Below are positions 32,054 through 43,190 of a stretch of 64,000 nucleotides of DNA, in pieces. The first letter of the stretch is position 1, and every line of letters begins with the position of its first letter. This DNA is from Torymus aiolomorphi (taxonomy: Eukaryota > Arthropoda > Insecta > Hymenoptera > Torymidae): positions 172,225,797-172,289,796 of the forward strand of contig CM070874.1 of NCBI GenBank assembly GCA_036365515.1. The letters run 5' to 3'. The notes under the pieces were generated by a model that was given only the letters and a program-made list of their open reading frames with translations, made no database searches and was not told where the DNA came from. The position numbers and the translations under genes were made by a program.

Positions 32054-32870
32054 TAATTAGGATTAATGAGTGAGCGAATGAATCCAATGAATAAAACCAA
32101 TGAGTAATTCCTTAGTTGCTGGTCACGTTGATTACCATTGAGAGAGCTGATAGTACAAGTATACACAATAAAATATTATTGATTTAATTGTGTTGTAAGT
32201 TGTGTGAGTATGCACGATTAGATATTGTTAATCTAATCGTGCTTGAGGATTGCCGCCTGAGCTGAGTCTAGCAAAACCATGATGTCAGAGCATGTGTATC
32301 GAGAATGGCCAGAAGAGTGAGAGGTTACCTGTGCACGTGCACTGCCTGTAGACAAGATCAAATGTACCGCGAAGGCTGCTGATGGTGATGTGCCGATATC
32401 TAAGCAGGTTGAGAGAATCTAGTTAATGAGTTGAGCCAATGAATGTGTTGAATATTCCAATCAAAAAGGTATGCTTTACGGTTGAGTGCGATGTGCCTCG
32501 AGGGTAGCTAAGCGCAGAGAGAGTGAGCGTCGGGTCCAACTTCCTTCTTCTCGACTTGTACTGTCACTCGCGGTGCGAGTGAAATCATTACTCTCCCATT
32601 AATGTATGGGAGAGTGAGAGAGACAGAGACACTATTTCACTGACTAACCTAATCAAAACACCATTTAGGCGACAACCTAAACGATGACGTCTCTGCGGGA
32701 CACCGCAGAGACGTCACGAGGTGCTGCCGCACCGTGGCACCGCCATAAGTGAAACCGCCGAGAGCGCGACTGCACAAGATTTAAAAAGGCATATAATTCT
32801 CAAACAGTTCGCTGTTTTAAACTTCCGAACCCTTTTCATTGACCAAGAAAAGCTAGTCATAAGATTCTAA
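32054..32870. other. Probable remainder of the B1 LTR and flank, non-coding
   Basis: This is the expected continuation of the B1 LTR; its outer end could not be fixed. It contains AATAAAATATT at 32167, repeated TGAG motifs as in B1, and a perfect 13-bp-arm hairpin at 32686-32715. No open frame of note. Confidence 0.45.
32686..32715. other. Perfect GC-rich hairpin
   Basis: GACGTCTCTGCGG, a four-base GACA loop, and the exact complement CCGCAGAGACGTC. It could be a cruciform or an RNA stem; function unknown. Confidence 0.8.
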
Positions 32871-33240
32871 GATGTTTGAGGTTAAATTTGTTTTTTGTAA
32901 TTTTTCAAATCTCATTTTCTTGAAAACGATTGGACAAACAAAATTTAAATTTATAGGTTATTTAGCTTATGTTATGCAGTGTATATGTACAAAATTTCAT
33001 TAAGATTGCACAATTATTTTATGAAGATATTCGTTTTTAGAGTTTTGGAATTTCTAAATTTAATAGTTTATATAATAGAATAAAAAAAATTAAGTTCGAG
33101 AAAGCTAAGTGCCAATGAATTGGTAGTGGTTTTTTTAGTAAAACCTGCAAGACATATGCATTTTCTCATTTTTATGCAAATGTCATGCAGGATATGAATT
33201 AAAAAACTGAACTTAAAAAACTCCAAAGTTGGCCGCTTTT
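32870..33240. repeat. Dispersed repeat family R, partial copy
   Basis: TTTTTCAAATCTCATTTTCTT, TTTAGCTTATG and TATGTACAAAATTTCATTAAG match the block at 19630-19750. The remainder to 33240 is AT-rich without genes. Confidence 0.5.
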
Positions 33241-33271
33241 CGAAGAGTCCTTGAAAAATAAAATTTGAAAG

Positions 33272-33815
33272 TTAAGATTTTGTAAGAAATTTTTGACATT
33301 GCCAACTGGATGTAATTTTAGTGCAATCGAAAAATGAAAAAATGCGTGTCGAATCATTTTTCAAGAAGAACAGCAATACTTTGATTCCAAAATGATCGGT
33401 GTGGTAGGCATACTCTGGCTGTTCGATTTGAAATGGATTCGGCCTATTAATAAATGGTAGATTATGCATTTCATTCTCAATACACGTTTTGAATTGCATA
33501 AATTTTGTTTCAAGTACATTCGGTATGCCTGTTAGCAACTGTTGTTTACATAACGTATTTAGATAACTAAAGTTTACGTGACCTAGCACTCTGAATCTCC
33601 TTTCTTTTCTACTCATTGTATTATCACGTTTGGCTCTATTTGCTACATTTCCGTTACGCTTTAATTTACTTCTTATTTTATACGTTAGATTTTCTTTAGA
33701 CGCTACAGCTACAATTTTATCATTCTCATCAATCATTTTAGTTGAATTTCCTTTTGTAATAATAGTAATTTTATTCCTTAACTTTCCTTAACTTGCCAAG
33801 TTTGCGTTCATATCT
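33272..33815 (-). pseudogene. pol: copia GAG-pre-integrase and integrase zinc finger
   Basis: Minus-strand relic of a Ty1/copia Pol. The frame has KIVAVASKENLTY, then the HHCC integrase zinc finger (VLGHVNFSYLNTLC, then FKTCIENEMHNLPF), then a short run towards the integrase core (EYAYHTDHFG). It ends before the catalytic core and becomes unrelated after FFDCTKITSSWQCQKFL. The segment linking it to protease (near 33790-33838) contains a stop/frameshift. The rest of Pol is absent. Confidence 0.8.
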
Positions 33816-33840
33816 TTTGCATAAAATACGTTACTCATAT

Positions 33841-34056
33841 TTACTCATTTAATTTACCGAACGCGTCAAAATAACTAAGAATATTTTCAATTTTCGTTGC
33901 TTTTACATGTCTATTATCTCCTAGATAGATATTTACAGGCTCTTTCAAATCAATATAATTTTTAAAGTATTTATTATTATTAATCATATCATCAGTGGAG
34001 CCCCTATCGATCAACAAATCTATTGTAATTTCCGAGTTACGTAACCTATCCGTCAT
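33841..34056 (-). pseudogene. pol: copia aspartic protease fragment
   Basis: About 71 residues with the copia protease pattern IDLLIDRGSTDDMINN and VNIYLGDNRHVKATKI. The catalytic loop has Asp-Arg-Gly where Asp-Ser-Gly is normal, so it is probably inactive. It lies directly upstream of the pre-integrase relic and is in the same orientation as the copia gag at the window's left edge. Confidence 0.8.
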
Positions 34057-34550
34057 GCTGCTGTGTCATCGCTACCGAAGCGCTCGCACTTGATCCGCTC
34101 TGCTCGACCATGATGACTCCTTGATGACGGAAGTTGCTGCGCCCTCTGCAGTACACGATGAGCTTTAACTGGAGTTAAATGAAAGTATCTCGCCCTTGGA
34201 AATTTCTTCAAACTTTAGAATCTATATTGTTGGTATATTATTTTGAAAAAAAAATTAAAATCATTTGTAGAGCCATTTTCGAAAAATGTTATTTTTTATA
34301 TACGCATTATCAAAAGTTATATTTTTTACTAAAATGAATTGGCACAATGATTTATGTAAAGGTGAATAAAAAGATTAAATTTATTTATAAACCATTTTCA
34401 CAATGCATTAGGTCAAATTCATATATACCGTTAATCTACCTTGAATTCTTTATGGTCATTGTTTGGTATGATATTTTTAACTTAACTGAAGTAGTTTAAA
34501 AGAAATATTGATTTTTATAAATATTATATTATAAAATGTACTATTAAAGT
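34057..34550. other. Non-coding spacer
   Basis: A short GC-rich stretch (34060-34150) followed by AT-rich DNA. No gene recognised. Confidence 0.4.
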
Positions 34551-35097
34551 TGTAACGGGGTTATGCTAGGAGAGGGTATTAAACCCTCCCTGGTTGCTGG
34601 GGTGGTAATATACGTGCGTAGTATACACTCGGAGAGCTCTACGTTATAGCATCCCTTGCTGGCCGGTAAGAAGCGGCACAGGTCAGGAAAGCGCGCACCA
34701 GGCTACTATTGTAGAAAGCCCAAGCCGCTTTCCCTTGGAGCAGCCGCTTTACCCTGGAGCCGGCGCTGCTCTCTGTCGCTGCTGCCAACTTCGGCTCACG
34801 AATCGGCTGCTATCTATTACCTAGCCTTACCTGTAGCTGCAGGCTTTTCCCATACAATACCCCTCTAGGATGCGATGCCTGCGACTAGCTGCAGCTACTG
34901 AAAAGGGTAGAGGGCGGTATTCGGGAAACATGCATAGGTTAGGCGCGTTGAATGAAAAACGTGATCGACAAATTAGATCAAATAAAAGGGGTTTATTGCT
35001 AGGGGTGCGAAACCCGAACAAAAACTATCACAAGCTACGCGCAAGCCGGGACTGAACCAATGCCGGCTGGTGACGCAGACTTAACCTCTCCGTTACA
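34551..35097. repeat. LTR-like block with TGTAACGG / CCGTTACA ends
   Basis: A 547-bp GC-rich block in AT-rich surroundings, bounded by an 8-bp inverted pair that also has TG…CA ends. TGTAACGG also begins the LTR relic at 39167. No target duplication is visible. At the right end, on the minus strand, TAACGGAGAGG followed 26 bases later by GGTTCAGTCCC resembles RNA polymerase III A and B boxes, so a tRNA-derived SINE is an alternative. Confidence 0.4.
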
Positions 35098-35475
35098 CGT
35101 ACGCACGCACGCGGCCGCTGTATAAGCGGCGGCATCGACAACAGTGGTAAGGCGGATCACCGCTTGCACGCAACAACTTGTGGCTGGCTAGCCATCACAC
35201 GTATCTATCTTTCTCTCTCGCTGTAGGTGGACCGCTGCCTCTCTCTTTCTCTCTATCTCTCTCTCTCGCTCGCTGCACACCGGGGATGGTGCACTGGGCG
35301 GTACTATTTCGTTTTAAGGTTATGAATATATATATATTTTTCATTATGATTTCATATTAATTAGTTGAAATAATAGGAAATAATAATAATTAATAATTAA
35401 TCAAATGATTAATGAATTTGAAATAATAATAATAATTAATTAAATAATTTTTAAACAAAAAAAATTCATTTTTTC
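35098..35475. other. Non-coding spacer with CT-rich tract
   Basis: An imperfect CT tract at 35205-35275, then AAT-rich DNA from 35370. No gene recognised. Confidence 0.5.
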
Positions 35476-35482
35476 ATTATAT

Positions 35483-35728
35483 TTGGTTTTAGTTAAGAAT
35501 AAAAATTCAATTTCAAAATTCAAATTTAGCGGACGTACCGGAATTTCGCGCCTATTCCTTACAAACCAATCTTTAAATGCTTCACAACATCTGACTATCG
35601 TTTTCCTAAGAGTGGAAAATATAATAAATCAATTATTAAGTTATCAATCTAATGTTTTGAGATCTATAGCAGTTATTTCATTAATTCATATATTTGGTTT
35701 AATAAACAACCACACCGAGGTAAGTTAA
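35483..35728 (+). other. Possible small plus-strand exon
   Basis: An 81-codon open stretch flanked on the left by a pyrimidine-rich TTTGGTTTTAG (acceptor-like, ending at about 35491) and on the right by CCGAG followed by GTAAGT (a good donor, at about 35719). No protein family recognised. It lies just beyond the poly(A) signal of the minus-strand gene, so it may be chance. Confidence 0.25.
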
Positions 35729-35757
35729 TATATATTTATTTATTGTGTGAATATAAT

Positions 35758-36353
35758 TTAACTGTACATTGAATGAAATGACTTTTCTTCATCATGTCGC
35801 TCGAGCATCCACTTCTTCATAGCCATTGCGTTTCGAAGTGCACATACTGGAAAGTCGCAACCAAAATGATTATTGCACGAAAGACGTTCCAGTGGAAGTT
35901 TTCTTAAAGATGTACATCCCATATCCTCAATGTTAAAAACTAATCTGAAAGAAAAATAAACGAGTATTAAAGAATTTCTCTTGTATAAAAAAATATTTGA
36001 AAAATAAAAACATAATTTTAGTAGCTTACAGATCAGGAAAAAATCTCTTCAACCATTTGCTCTTTTCCAACCCCTTCACGTATATCTCTGCTCCGTTGAG
36101 TACACCACGTAGAGTGTTGCTAAGCTTCGTATGGGATGTTGCCTGCTCTCCACATAATTCCATGGAAATTCTCTTCAAGCCATCTGATTTCGGGCTTATT
36201 TTTGTCCAACAGCTTTTCCCAAGCATGAGGTGGTTTGAAGAGAAAGACGGACGGTGTAGGGTCTTCCTCGAGAGGAATGACGGCTACCTCCGTAAAAACG
36301 AATTCGTTCGAGGTAATCTTGAATCTTTGTACGTCGACAATGTACTTTATCAT
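35758..36353 (-). CDS. Spliced gene, uncharacterised, left member of a divergent pair
   Basis: Exon 1 (36353-36030) starts MIKYIVDVQRFKI and contains NEFVFTEVAVIPLE, SVFLFKPPHAWEKL and RWLEENFHGI. A donor GTAAGC and an acceptor TTTCTTTCAG bound an 85-bp intron (36029-35945). Exon 2 (35944-35758) has FNIEDMGC, CNNHFGCDFPVCALRNAMAMKKWM and stops at TAA. AATAAATAAA follows at 35735-35745. One single-base frameshift in exon 1, after NIPYE near 36138, breaks the frame. From memory this resembles an uncharacterised insect protein family; the DVQ…EVAV start faintly recalls DEDD-type exonucleases, which is speculation. A Cys/His cluster in exon 2 could bind zinc. A TATA box lies upstream. Confidence 0.65.
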
Positions 36354-36354
36354 G

Positions 36355-36470
36355 CTGCTGCGACTACTGCGACGGCTGCGACTCCTATGACTGCTACAAC
36401 TGCTGCGACTGTAATGGCTGCTACGACTGCTGCGTCTGCTGCGACTGCTGCGACTGCTGCGACTGCTCTC
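36355..36470. repeat. Degenerate ACTGCTGCG tandem repeat in the shared 5' region
   Basis: About twelve imperfect 9-base units just upstream of the minus-strand start codon, in its 5' untranslated region. Ala/Thr-rich open frames through it on either strand are artefacts. Confidence 0.8.
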
Positions 36471-36487
36471 GAACGAGAGCGGAGAAG

Positions 36488-36525
36488 CGAATGAGATTTT
36501 TTACCTCGCGTGGTCACTTTTATAG
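36488..36525 (-). promoter_or_regulatory. Core promoter of the minus-strand gene
   Basis: CTATAAAAG on the minus strand at 36517-36525. About 30 bases downstream lies TCATTC, an initiator-like match (36489-36494). The spacing is canonical for a TATA/initiator promoter. Confidence 0.65.
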
Positions 36526-36634
36526 CCCCCCTCGTTAGCGCTTTTCCCGACTGCTCGTTTTTCGACCAATCACGTTGTCTTCCCACACCCCGCACTTCAT
36601 AACCAATCACAATCGTCCTCTCTTCACAGCTCAG

Positions 36635-36671
36635 AGATAAAAGGCGCTGCGTTGACGACGAAAAGTCAGTC
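36635..36671 (+). promoter_or_regulatory. Core promoter of the plus-strand gene
   Basis: GATAAAAGG at 36635-36643 and TCAGTC (initiator-like) at 36666-36671, about 31 bases apart. The ATG follows at 36707. It lies about 110 bp from the minus-strand TATA, making a compact bidirectional promoter interval. Confidence 0.65.
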
Positions 36672-36706
36672 CTCTACTCGGAGTGATCAAGGGCAGTTGT
36701 ATCAAG

Positions 36707-37454
36707 ATGGCACAAGAGTTTATGAGTATAGGTCTTAACCTATGGAAAGTGTACATGAACACTAGAAATGATGTTGCTAATCATGATACCCATGGTTATG
36801 GATGGATGATGTCGCTCTCCGCAGAGCCCGAAATTCATCACGAATCTTTTCAGAGGCCGAAAAGCTGGAACTTGAAGTTGCGGTTACGCTTATAAAAACG
36901 TGATGAGTTTGATAAGAGAACGTCGCATAAGTGCTAACGTGAATAATCCTGCAATCGCCGATCCGAGTCGCCCAAATCATGGTAATAATCCTGCAGTCGC
37001 TGGTAGCCCAAATCAATCTAATATTGTTCAAGATTATAAGGATACAACTCTTACATTATGGAGAGCGTACCAGGCCTTACTCAGTGGTTGCGCTAATGAT
37101 GACATCAACACATATGTAGAGATGGGACATGTCGCTCTACTCAAAGTCCAAAATTCCTCGCAAAACTTGTCTGTGCCCGATAAGCAGAAACTTCAAGCTG
37201 GGATCGCACTTATTAACAGCGTTCTGCATCTGTTGAGTGAATATCGCGGAGGTGCGGGTCTAAACGAGAATAATCCTGAAGAAAATAATCCTGCAGAGAA
37301 TAACCCCACAGTCGTTTGGGACGACGTTCAATCAGCCTTTGAAAACAGAATAAAGACGGAAGTCATTACTAACCGAAAGCATCTTGATCTATTAGGTTTC
37401 ATGAAAGATGCTAAAAAGCAGTTCATCGCGAAAGTGAGAACTAAGATCTATTGA
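36707..37454 (+). CDS. Uncharacterised gene with duplicated helical domain, right member of the pair
   Basis: The ATG at 36707 (MAQEFMSIGLNLWKVYM) opens about 60 codons that then shift frame. A second frame, 36900-37454, gives 184 residues. The two parts look like copies of one helical unit: GLNLWKVYM… and TLTLWRAYQALL…, then SEAEKLELEVAVTLI (third frame, near 36860) and PDKQKLQAGIALINSVL. A spacer has repeated ANVNNPAIADPSRPNHGNNPAVAG-type Asn/Pro units and ENNPEENNPAENNP. The C-terminus is KTEVITNRKHLDLLGFMKDAKKQF. No known domain. It is probably one protein of about 245 residues broken by a frameshift and two stops near 36895. Confidence 0.6.
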
Positions 37455-37647
37455 AGGCTTAATTCTTCAATATAATAGAGAAAGAGAACAAAAAATTTTG
37501 TTTTATTCTTATAACGTTAATGATCCGAATTTCTCTGAAATAGTTTAGAACGTATATGCGTTCTTGATATTGGTTCTAAGCTATTTCACTGTCTTAAGGC
37601 CATGTGGAATCGTGAATTTCAATATTTATTAAATCAACATTTAATCG

Positions 37648-37936
37648 TTTATTTGGAAAAAGACGAACGTCAAGCGCTCCGTACACGTAAACACTATATT
37701 CAGATTTTTTTTGGGTGATTCTATTGGTATTTTCATGAAATATCCATGTTTGAAAAGTAGCTTAATTGCAGATTTCTACTTATCGACAGTACGGTTTCTA
37801 TTTAATTAAATAAATTCTCATCATTTTTTTGGAAAAACACGAACGTCAAGCGCTCCGTATATGTTAATACTATACACAGATTTGTTTTTGGACGATTCTA
37901 TTGGTATTTTCATGAGATATCCATGTTTGGAAATTA
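37648..37936. repeat. Two tandem copies of a 179-bp repeat
   Basis: 37651-37755 and 37830-37935 share TTTGGAAAAA, ACGAACGTCAAGCGCTCCGTA, CGATTCTATTGGTATTTTCATGA and GATATCCATGTTTG with few differences. They sit about 200 bp downstream of the plus-strand gene and are non-coding. Confidence 0.85.
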
Positions 37937-39145
37937 TGTCGGTATTTGATACCACCTTAAATTTAATATTTTGACTTCGCGTATATTTTAATATAGTACA
38001 TTTTAATCTTATTTACGCTAATCGGTAATAAGGTAAATGTTTCTAATTTTTCAACCTGACTCAAATGCAGGGCGTTGCGAAAGTTTGTGTTCGAATTATA
38101 TAGTCAATGCTAACTGCCTACTAGGTGACTATACGGTCCTCGCGTTATACTCGCTGTCGGGGTACGATAGTTCCCAAGCGATCAGCTGTTGCTGTTTCCA
38201 CGCTGCTGTGTATCGCGTTTCGCAAGTTACGTTGCGTGTGCTTAGGAACTGAGTCTCGATCAGCGAGTTCGCATATGCGTTATTTCGCGTTAGAAAATTT
38301 TTCCTTTCTTAATTTTTGCAATTATTATTTCGGTAATTATTCAAATTTTTGGTTTAATTTGAATATTAAATTTAATGATTTCTTAAGTGATTTTAAATTT
38401 TAATTTACTATAATTTAATTGATGTCGGTGACCAATTACCGAAAGTGTAGACAAAAATTCTATTAATTTTTAAGTACACTAAAAGTTAATTTATTTAAGC
38501 AAATAAAATTTTCCTGTCAATTTTGCAATAACGCGTGTCACAATTCATATAATTAATCAACGTTTATTAATTAACGTTTATTAATTAGCGCTTGTTATTG
38601 CGAAGTCGCTTTCAAACTCGTAGCCGAACAATAAAAGAATAAGTATACATAAGACGCGCTGTTGTCATATGCGCGTCGCGTATTGAGTCCCGCGCGAATA
38701 GCGCCTAAGCTGAAATAATATTCAGCCGCGCACGAAATAACTTTTGCTCCGCATATAATATTCGGAGTAATCTATCTCTCTCCAACACACGGTACGAAAA
38801 TTCGTGTGCTGGAAAGGCGCGCTTTGTTTACGTTCTGCGCGGCCCGAGTCCTATGTCGGCGTGCGACGTAAACGATGTCCGCGGTTGCCGTCGCTGCGCG
38901 TGTGTGCGGCGGCTGTCGAATATACTCTTCGACAACGACCTTGGCTTAAAAATGCGCGTTCGCTGCCTTTTCCGGACTGCGGTGATGCTTACTGCATCCA
39001 GCACACCGGTGTTTAATTGCCAGTGTTCAATATACTGATGCGCTGCGTGAACTAATGTCACCGCGCGCTGCAATTTTCCACACTCCGGTGCACGCGAATT
39101 CAAGTCGTTATATGAATATTATACCCACGTTCTTGAAAACTGTGG
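37937..39145. other. Non-coding; GC-rich leader-like second half
   Basis: The first half is AT-rich with no gene. From about 38640 to 39120 it becomes GC-rich with CG-rich short open frames of no recognised content. Its position next to a minus-strand primer site suggests it may be the leader of a lost LTR element. Confidence 0.4.
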
Positions 39146-39163
39146 GTTTTTCGAGGGGCGCCA
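39146..39163 (-). promoter_or_regulatory. Primer-binding-site candidate of an LTR relic
   Basis: The minus strand reads TGGCGCCCCTCGAAAAAC three bases from the LTR-like start TGTAACGG (plus strand 39167). TGGCGCC is a common gypsy-type primer-site start; the tRNA is not assigned. Confidence 0.55.
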
Positions 39164-39166
39164 ATT

Positions 39167-39426
39167 TGTAACGGATAATTTATTCTCCGGCTGCTCGACA
39201 ATTATCCGGTTACAAATAGAGCGCATGCGGCGGCGAGGCTAGCGCACCTCGTGCAGTGCACACCGCATGCGACTCTTAATGATTGAATTATTAAGGGAGA
39301 ACGGGGTAAGGTAAATAACTACTCGCGCGTGTAAAGTAAAGTCTTCAGTTTATTCGATTAATCGGGAAGAAGGGACACTTTGCAATGCGCGGTCAGCAGG
39401 CACGTAAGGGGGCCCGAGTCGCTGAG

Positions 39427-39430
<4 letters not shown>
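39167..39430 (-). repeat. LTR relic
   Basis: It starts TGTAACGGATAATT and contains the near-exact inverse AATTATCCGGTTACA at 39200-39214, a 14-15-bp hairpin. Its outer boundary cannot be fixed; a (GA)n tract follows at 39428-39458. Confidence 0.45.
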
Positions 39431-39457
<27 letters not shown>

Positions 39458-39696
39458 TATGAGTCGAGCCGGTACTTACAATGTGGCGTAGTATCGCTGT
39501 CGTCGGCCTTATACCGCGCCAGGTCCAACACCTAGTGCGTCGCTCGCTCTCGGTTGCCTCGAGGCTGAAGAAGGCCACGAAGTCGTAGCCGGGTGCACAC
39601 AAACACTTACTCTCTTCCTTAATTGAAGCGAGGATCGCGGACGCTATCCCATGCGAGACTAATTTAGACTCTCTCAAGCCTAAGCAGGTCGCGTGC

Positions 39697-40135
<439 letters not shown>

Positions 40136-40347
40136 TGGCTAGGCGTCCTTTTCATTATTATTATTATTATTGCATTTATTTTGGTAATTCCAAAAAAACG
40201 TACAGAGTTCAGTCATATATGTACATAAAGTATTTACAATAAATTAAAAGTCATGAAAAGTGTATAAAGTAAATCGTAATATAGATAACAGTTATTCTTA
40301 GAACAAATAAATAAATAATCGACTAACAAAGATGACATCGCATTTAC

Positions 40348-42128
40348 TTAGTCTAGCGCTAGTAAATGAGCTCGAAAAGCGCTTTTAAAACGCGATAGGC
40401 TTGGAAGATATTTGATAGATCTAGGAAGGGAATTCCACAGATGAACTCCTCGGGTTCGGAAGGACCAGATGCCAAACTGGGAGTTCACCTGTGGAATTGT
40501 AAGGTCTTCAGTAACCTCCCTAGCCGGACGCTCAGATTGGCGCGCGATAAACATACTGAGCAAATAGGACGGTTTACGAACATTGAAGATTTTATAAAGA
40601 AGTATACCAGTGAAGTATATTCTTCGAGTGTCCGTGCGCATCCAATTCAAACGCTCGCGGTAGGGCGTTATATAAACATCCCGCCTTAATAAAAAAATGG
40701 ATCTGATACAAGAATTATGCAATGTTTGTAATCTGGTCTTCTGTTCAACGGTGGCGTCGAGTAAGATGGTACAACAGTAATCAAAGTGAGGGAAAATTAG
40801 CGCCTGAACAAGACGCTGTCGGAGCAACTGGGTGGTGCAAGAGCGCATGGCACGAAGTGTGTACAGTACACGATTAACTCTTAGAGTAATTCGATTAATT
40901 TGCGATGTCCAAGAAAGTGTACGATCCAGCACCACCCAGACACTCTCGACTGTCTCAGAAATTGGGATAATCACATCCGGCCCAAGCTCAACGTCCGAAA
41001 GCCCCATTTTATCAACTTCGCTTACTGCGTATTTGGAGGCAAAAAGAATTGCCTGAGTTTTTTTTGGATTGAGACAGAGTCCAGATGCCATCGTCCAGAA
41101 ACGGACCTCTTTAGCAGCTAGAGAGAGCTTAGATTCCCTCATGAATTTGATTAAGTGGTACTTGATCATGTATTTGTAGGTCGTCTGCATAGAGAATGTG
41201 TCTTACATCGTTAGTCTTAAAAAGTCCTTGTACGTCATTAATGTATAAGCAGATCAATAACGGATCCAGCAGCGAGCCCTGTGGAACACCTAGATTAGTC
41301 GTGACCCACTGGGAAGTTTCTGATTTAGTCACTACTTGCTGTTTTCTACCCGAAATATACGAGTGAAGCCAACAGAGCACCGAGCGCAACAGTCCCATAC
41401 TGTTTAGCTTGCGTAGGAGTGTGTCGACGATATAGTATCAAACGCTTTATTGAAATCAAACAGCAAAACTATTGTAGCGAGTTGTTTGTCGAATCCAGAT
41501 CTAATGTCTTCAGTTAACTTGAGCAATGCGGTCGAAGTAGAGTGATACTTGCGAAAGCCAGCCTGAAGAGGATCAAGAATGCTTTTTCGCATGATGAACT
41601 CCAGGAGCTGATCATACACCAGCTTTTCGAGGATCTTGGAAAGAAAGCTCAGCAACGCAATAGGGCGAAAATCAGTAGGTGATGATGGTATAGATTTCTT
41701 TTTTAGCGGTATAAGTTGAGCTTTCTTCCAAGCTTCCGGAAAAGAGGAAGTAAAAACGACGAATTGAAAATCTGTACCAGTAATGAACCAATTGACGGAA
41801 GTGCTTTAGCTATTACACTTTGCGAAATGTCATCCTCTCCCCGTGCCTGTGAAGAAAAATGCAATACCGCTAGAACTCCGTCATTGAAATTAACTGGACT
41901 GAAAGAAAATCCAACACTTGATGAGTTTTCTAACACAGTTAAGGCATCATGTAAATTTTCAGAAGATGAGCATGACACCCTCGCAAAGTATTTATTGAGG
42001 TCATCTGGAGAAAACCCATGGAGTCCATCAGCCGCCCTCGGAAGAAGTCCCAGGTTTCGCATTTCAGCCCAGAAATTACCACCACAGTCGAGGGTTGCGG
42101 TCAGCTTATTAGTAATAAACTGGAGCAT
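40348..42128 (-). pseudogene. LINE reverse transcriptase
   Basis: The RT is spread over four overlapping frames: 41703-42128, 41404-41655, 41129-41398 and 40348-41190. Motifs in order: ISQSVIAKALPSIGSLLVQIFN, PIALLSFLSKILEKLVYDQL (42128-41640 side), DPLQAGFRKYHSTSTALLKLTEDI, VLLFDFNKAFDTI (first Asp), LGVPQGSLLDPLLICLYIND, then YADD intact at about 41205. The thumb follows with LNPKKTQAILFAS and a C-terminal HFDYCCTILLDATVEQKTRLQTLHNSCIR region ending LWNSLPRSIKYLPSLSRFK. At least three frameshifts separate them. It would perform target-primed reverse transcription. Confidence 0.88.
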
Positions 42129-43190
42129 TCGCGAGCAGTGGTCTCAGAGACTTCTTTGCGCAACCGAAGAAATTTGTCCCGAAAATTGGGATTGCGTGTC
42201 CTCTTGAAGCGTCGTAGGGCAGCTTCACGTTTTCTGTGTAACAGTATAATGTCAGTGCCAACCCAGGGGGGCTGACGCTTCCTTGGTGTCACTGTCTTCT
42301 CGGGTGCGAGTACGTTTAGAGTCACAGTCAAGTTCTCTGTCAAGCAGTCGATTATTCTCACTAGATCTGGTGCCGCAGAGTCAAAAGGCGTCCATTCACA
42401 ACCAGCTAGGAGGGAATTCAGCTCTTCCGATCTAATTTTGTTGAATTGCCTGCAAGTAAATGATTCACTATTACAACGAGGAGTTCTTAAGTCTAAAATT
42501 ACGTCAATGATATTGTGATGGTTTTGATAAGGCGCCGGTACGTTGTCAGAAGAAAGTATTTTGTTGTTGGCGGTCACAAAAATCACATCAATCCATGTGC
42601 CACGATTCGTGGCAAAATGCGTAGGGCCATATTCTACAATTTTGAGGTCTAATTCACTAGCAAGGTCGAGAAGAAAGGTAGCCTCACTCGAGGTAGCGAG
42701 TAGATTTGCATTAAAATCTCTAAAAGTAATGCTATTATTATAATTGTCACTGTGTAGTTTTAAGTTATCTACAAGAGACGCAGAGGTTTTTTTAAAGGCA
42801 CATCTGGAGGGCTATAAACAATGCTAATAAATATGGGGTCCAAATCTTTACCCTGGATGGTACCCATAAGATATTCTGGTACTAGAGGCTTTCCAGCTGT
42901 TGTAGTATCAGAATTCGCCAGTTCCGTAAATTTATAGTAATTTTTTATGTAGATTGCTACGCCTCCACCTCGCGAATTTCTATCTCGCCTTACCAGTGAA
43001 TAGCCATCAATCGCAAACAGCCGCTCGTCTTGAAGTTGACCAAAACGCGTTTCAGCCACACCGAAAAGGTCATAAGACGAATTGTTCAGGAAATACTGTC
43101 TGAATTCATCAATGTGTTTCTTTAGAGAACCCGCATTGAGGAAGCCAGCACTTAAGCCCTTTCCAGACCAACCTGCACAAACCGCCTCAC
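42101..43190 (-). pseudogene. LINE endonuclease and RT lead-in
   Basis: An APE-type endonuclease. In one frame just above 43059 the N-terminal motif LNAGSLKKHIDEF is seen, then VAETRFGQ…ERLFAIDGYSLVRRDRNSRGGGVAIYI. 42101-42586 carries the C-terminal part and lead-in to RT (SSDNVPAPYQNHHNIIDVIL, PPWVGTDIILLHRKREAALRRFKRT). Frames are broken around 42770 and 42590. It would nick target DNA. Confidence 0.85.

Noticed and set aside
35997..36494. 165-codon plus-strand open frame opposite the minus-strand gene
   Set aside because: It is the shadow of exon 1 and the tandem repeat; the minus strand has splice sites, motifs and promoter.
36350..36610. Ala/Val-rich minus-strand open frame upstream of the divergent gene
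   Set aside because: Produced by the 9-bp tandem repeat in the 5' untranslated region; out of frame with the gene.
41716..42207. 163-codon plus-strand open frame inside the LINE
   Set aside because: Antisense to clear RT and endonuclease motifs on the minus strand.
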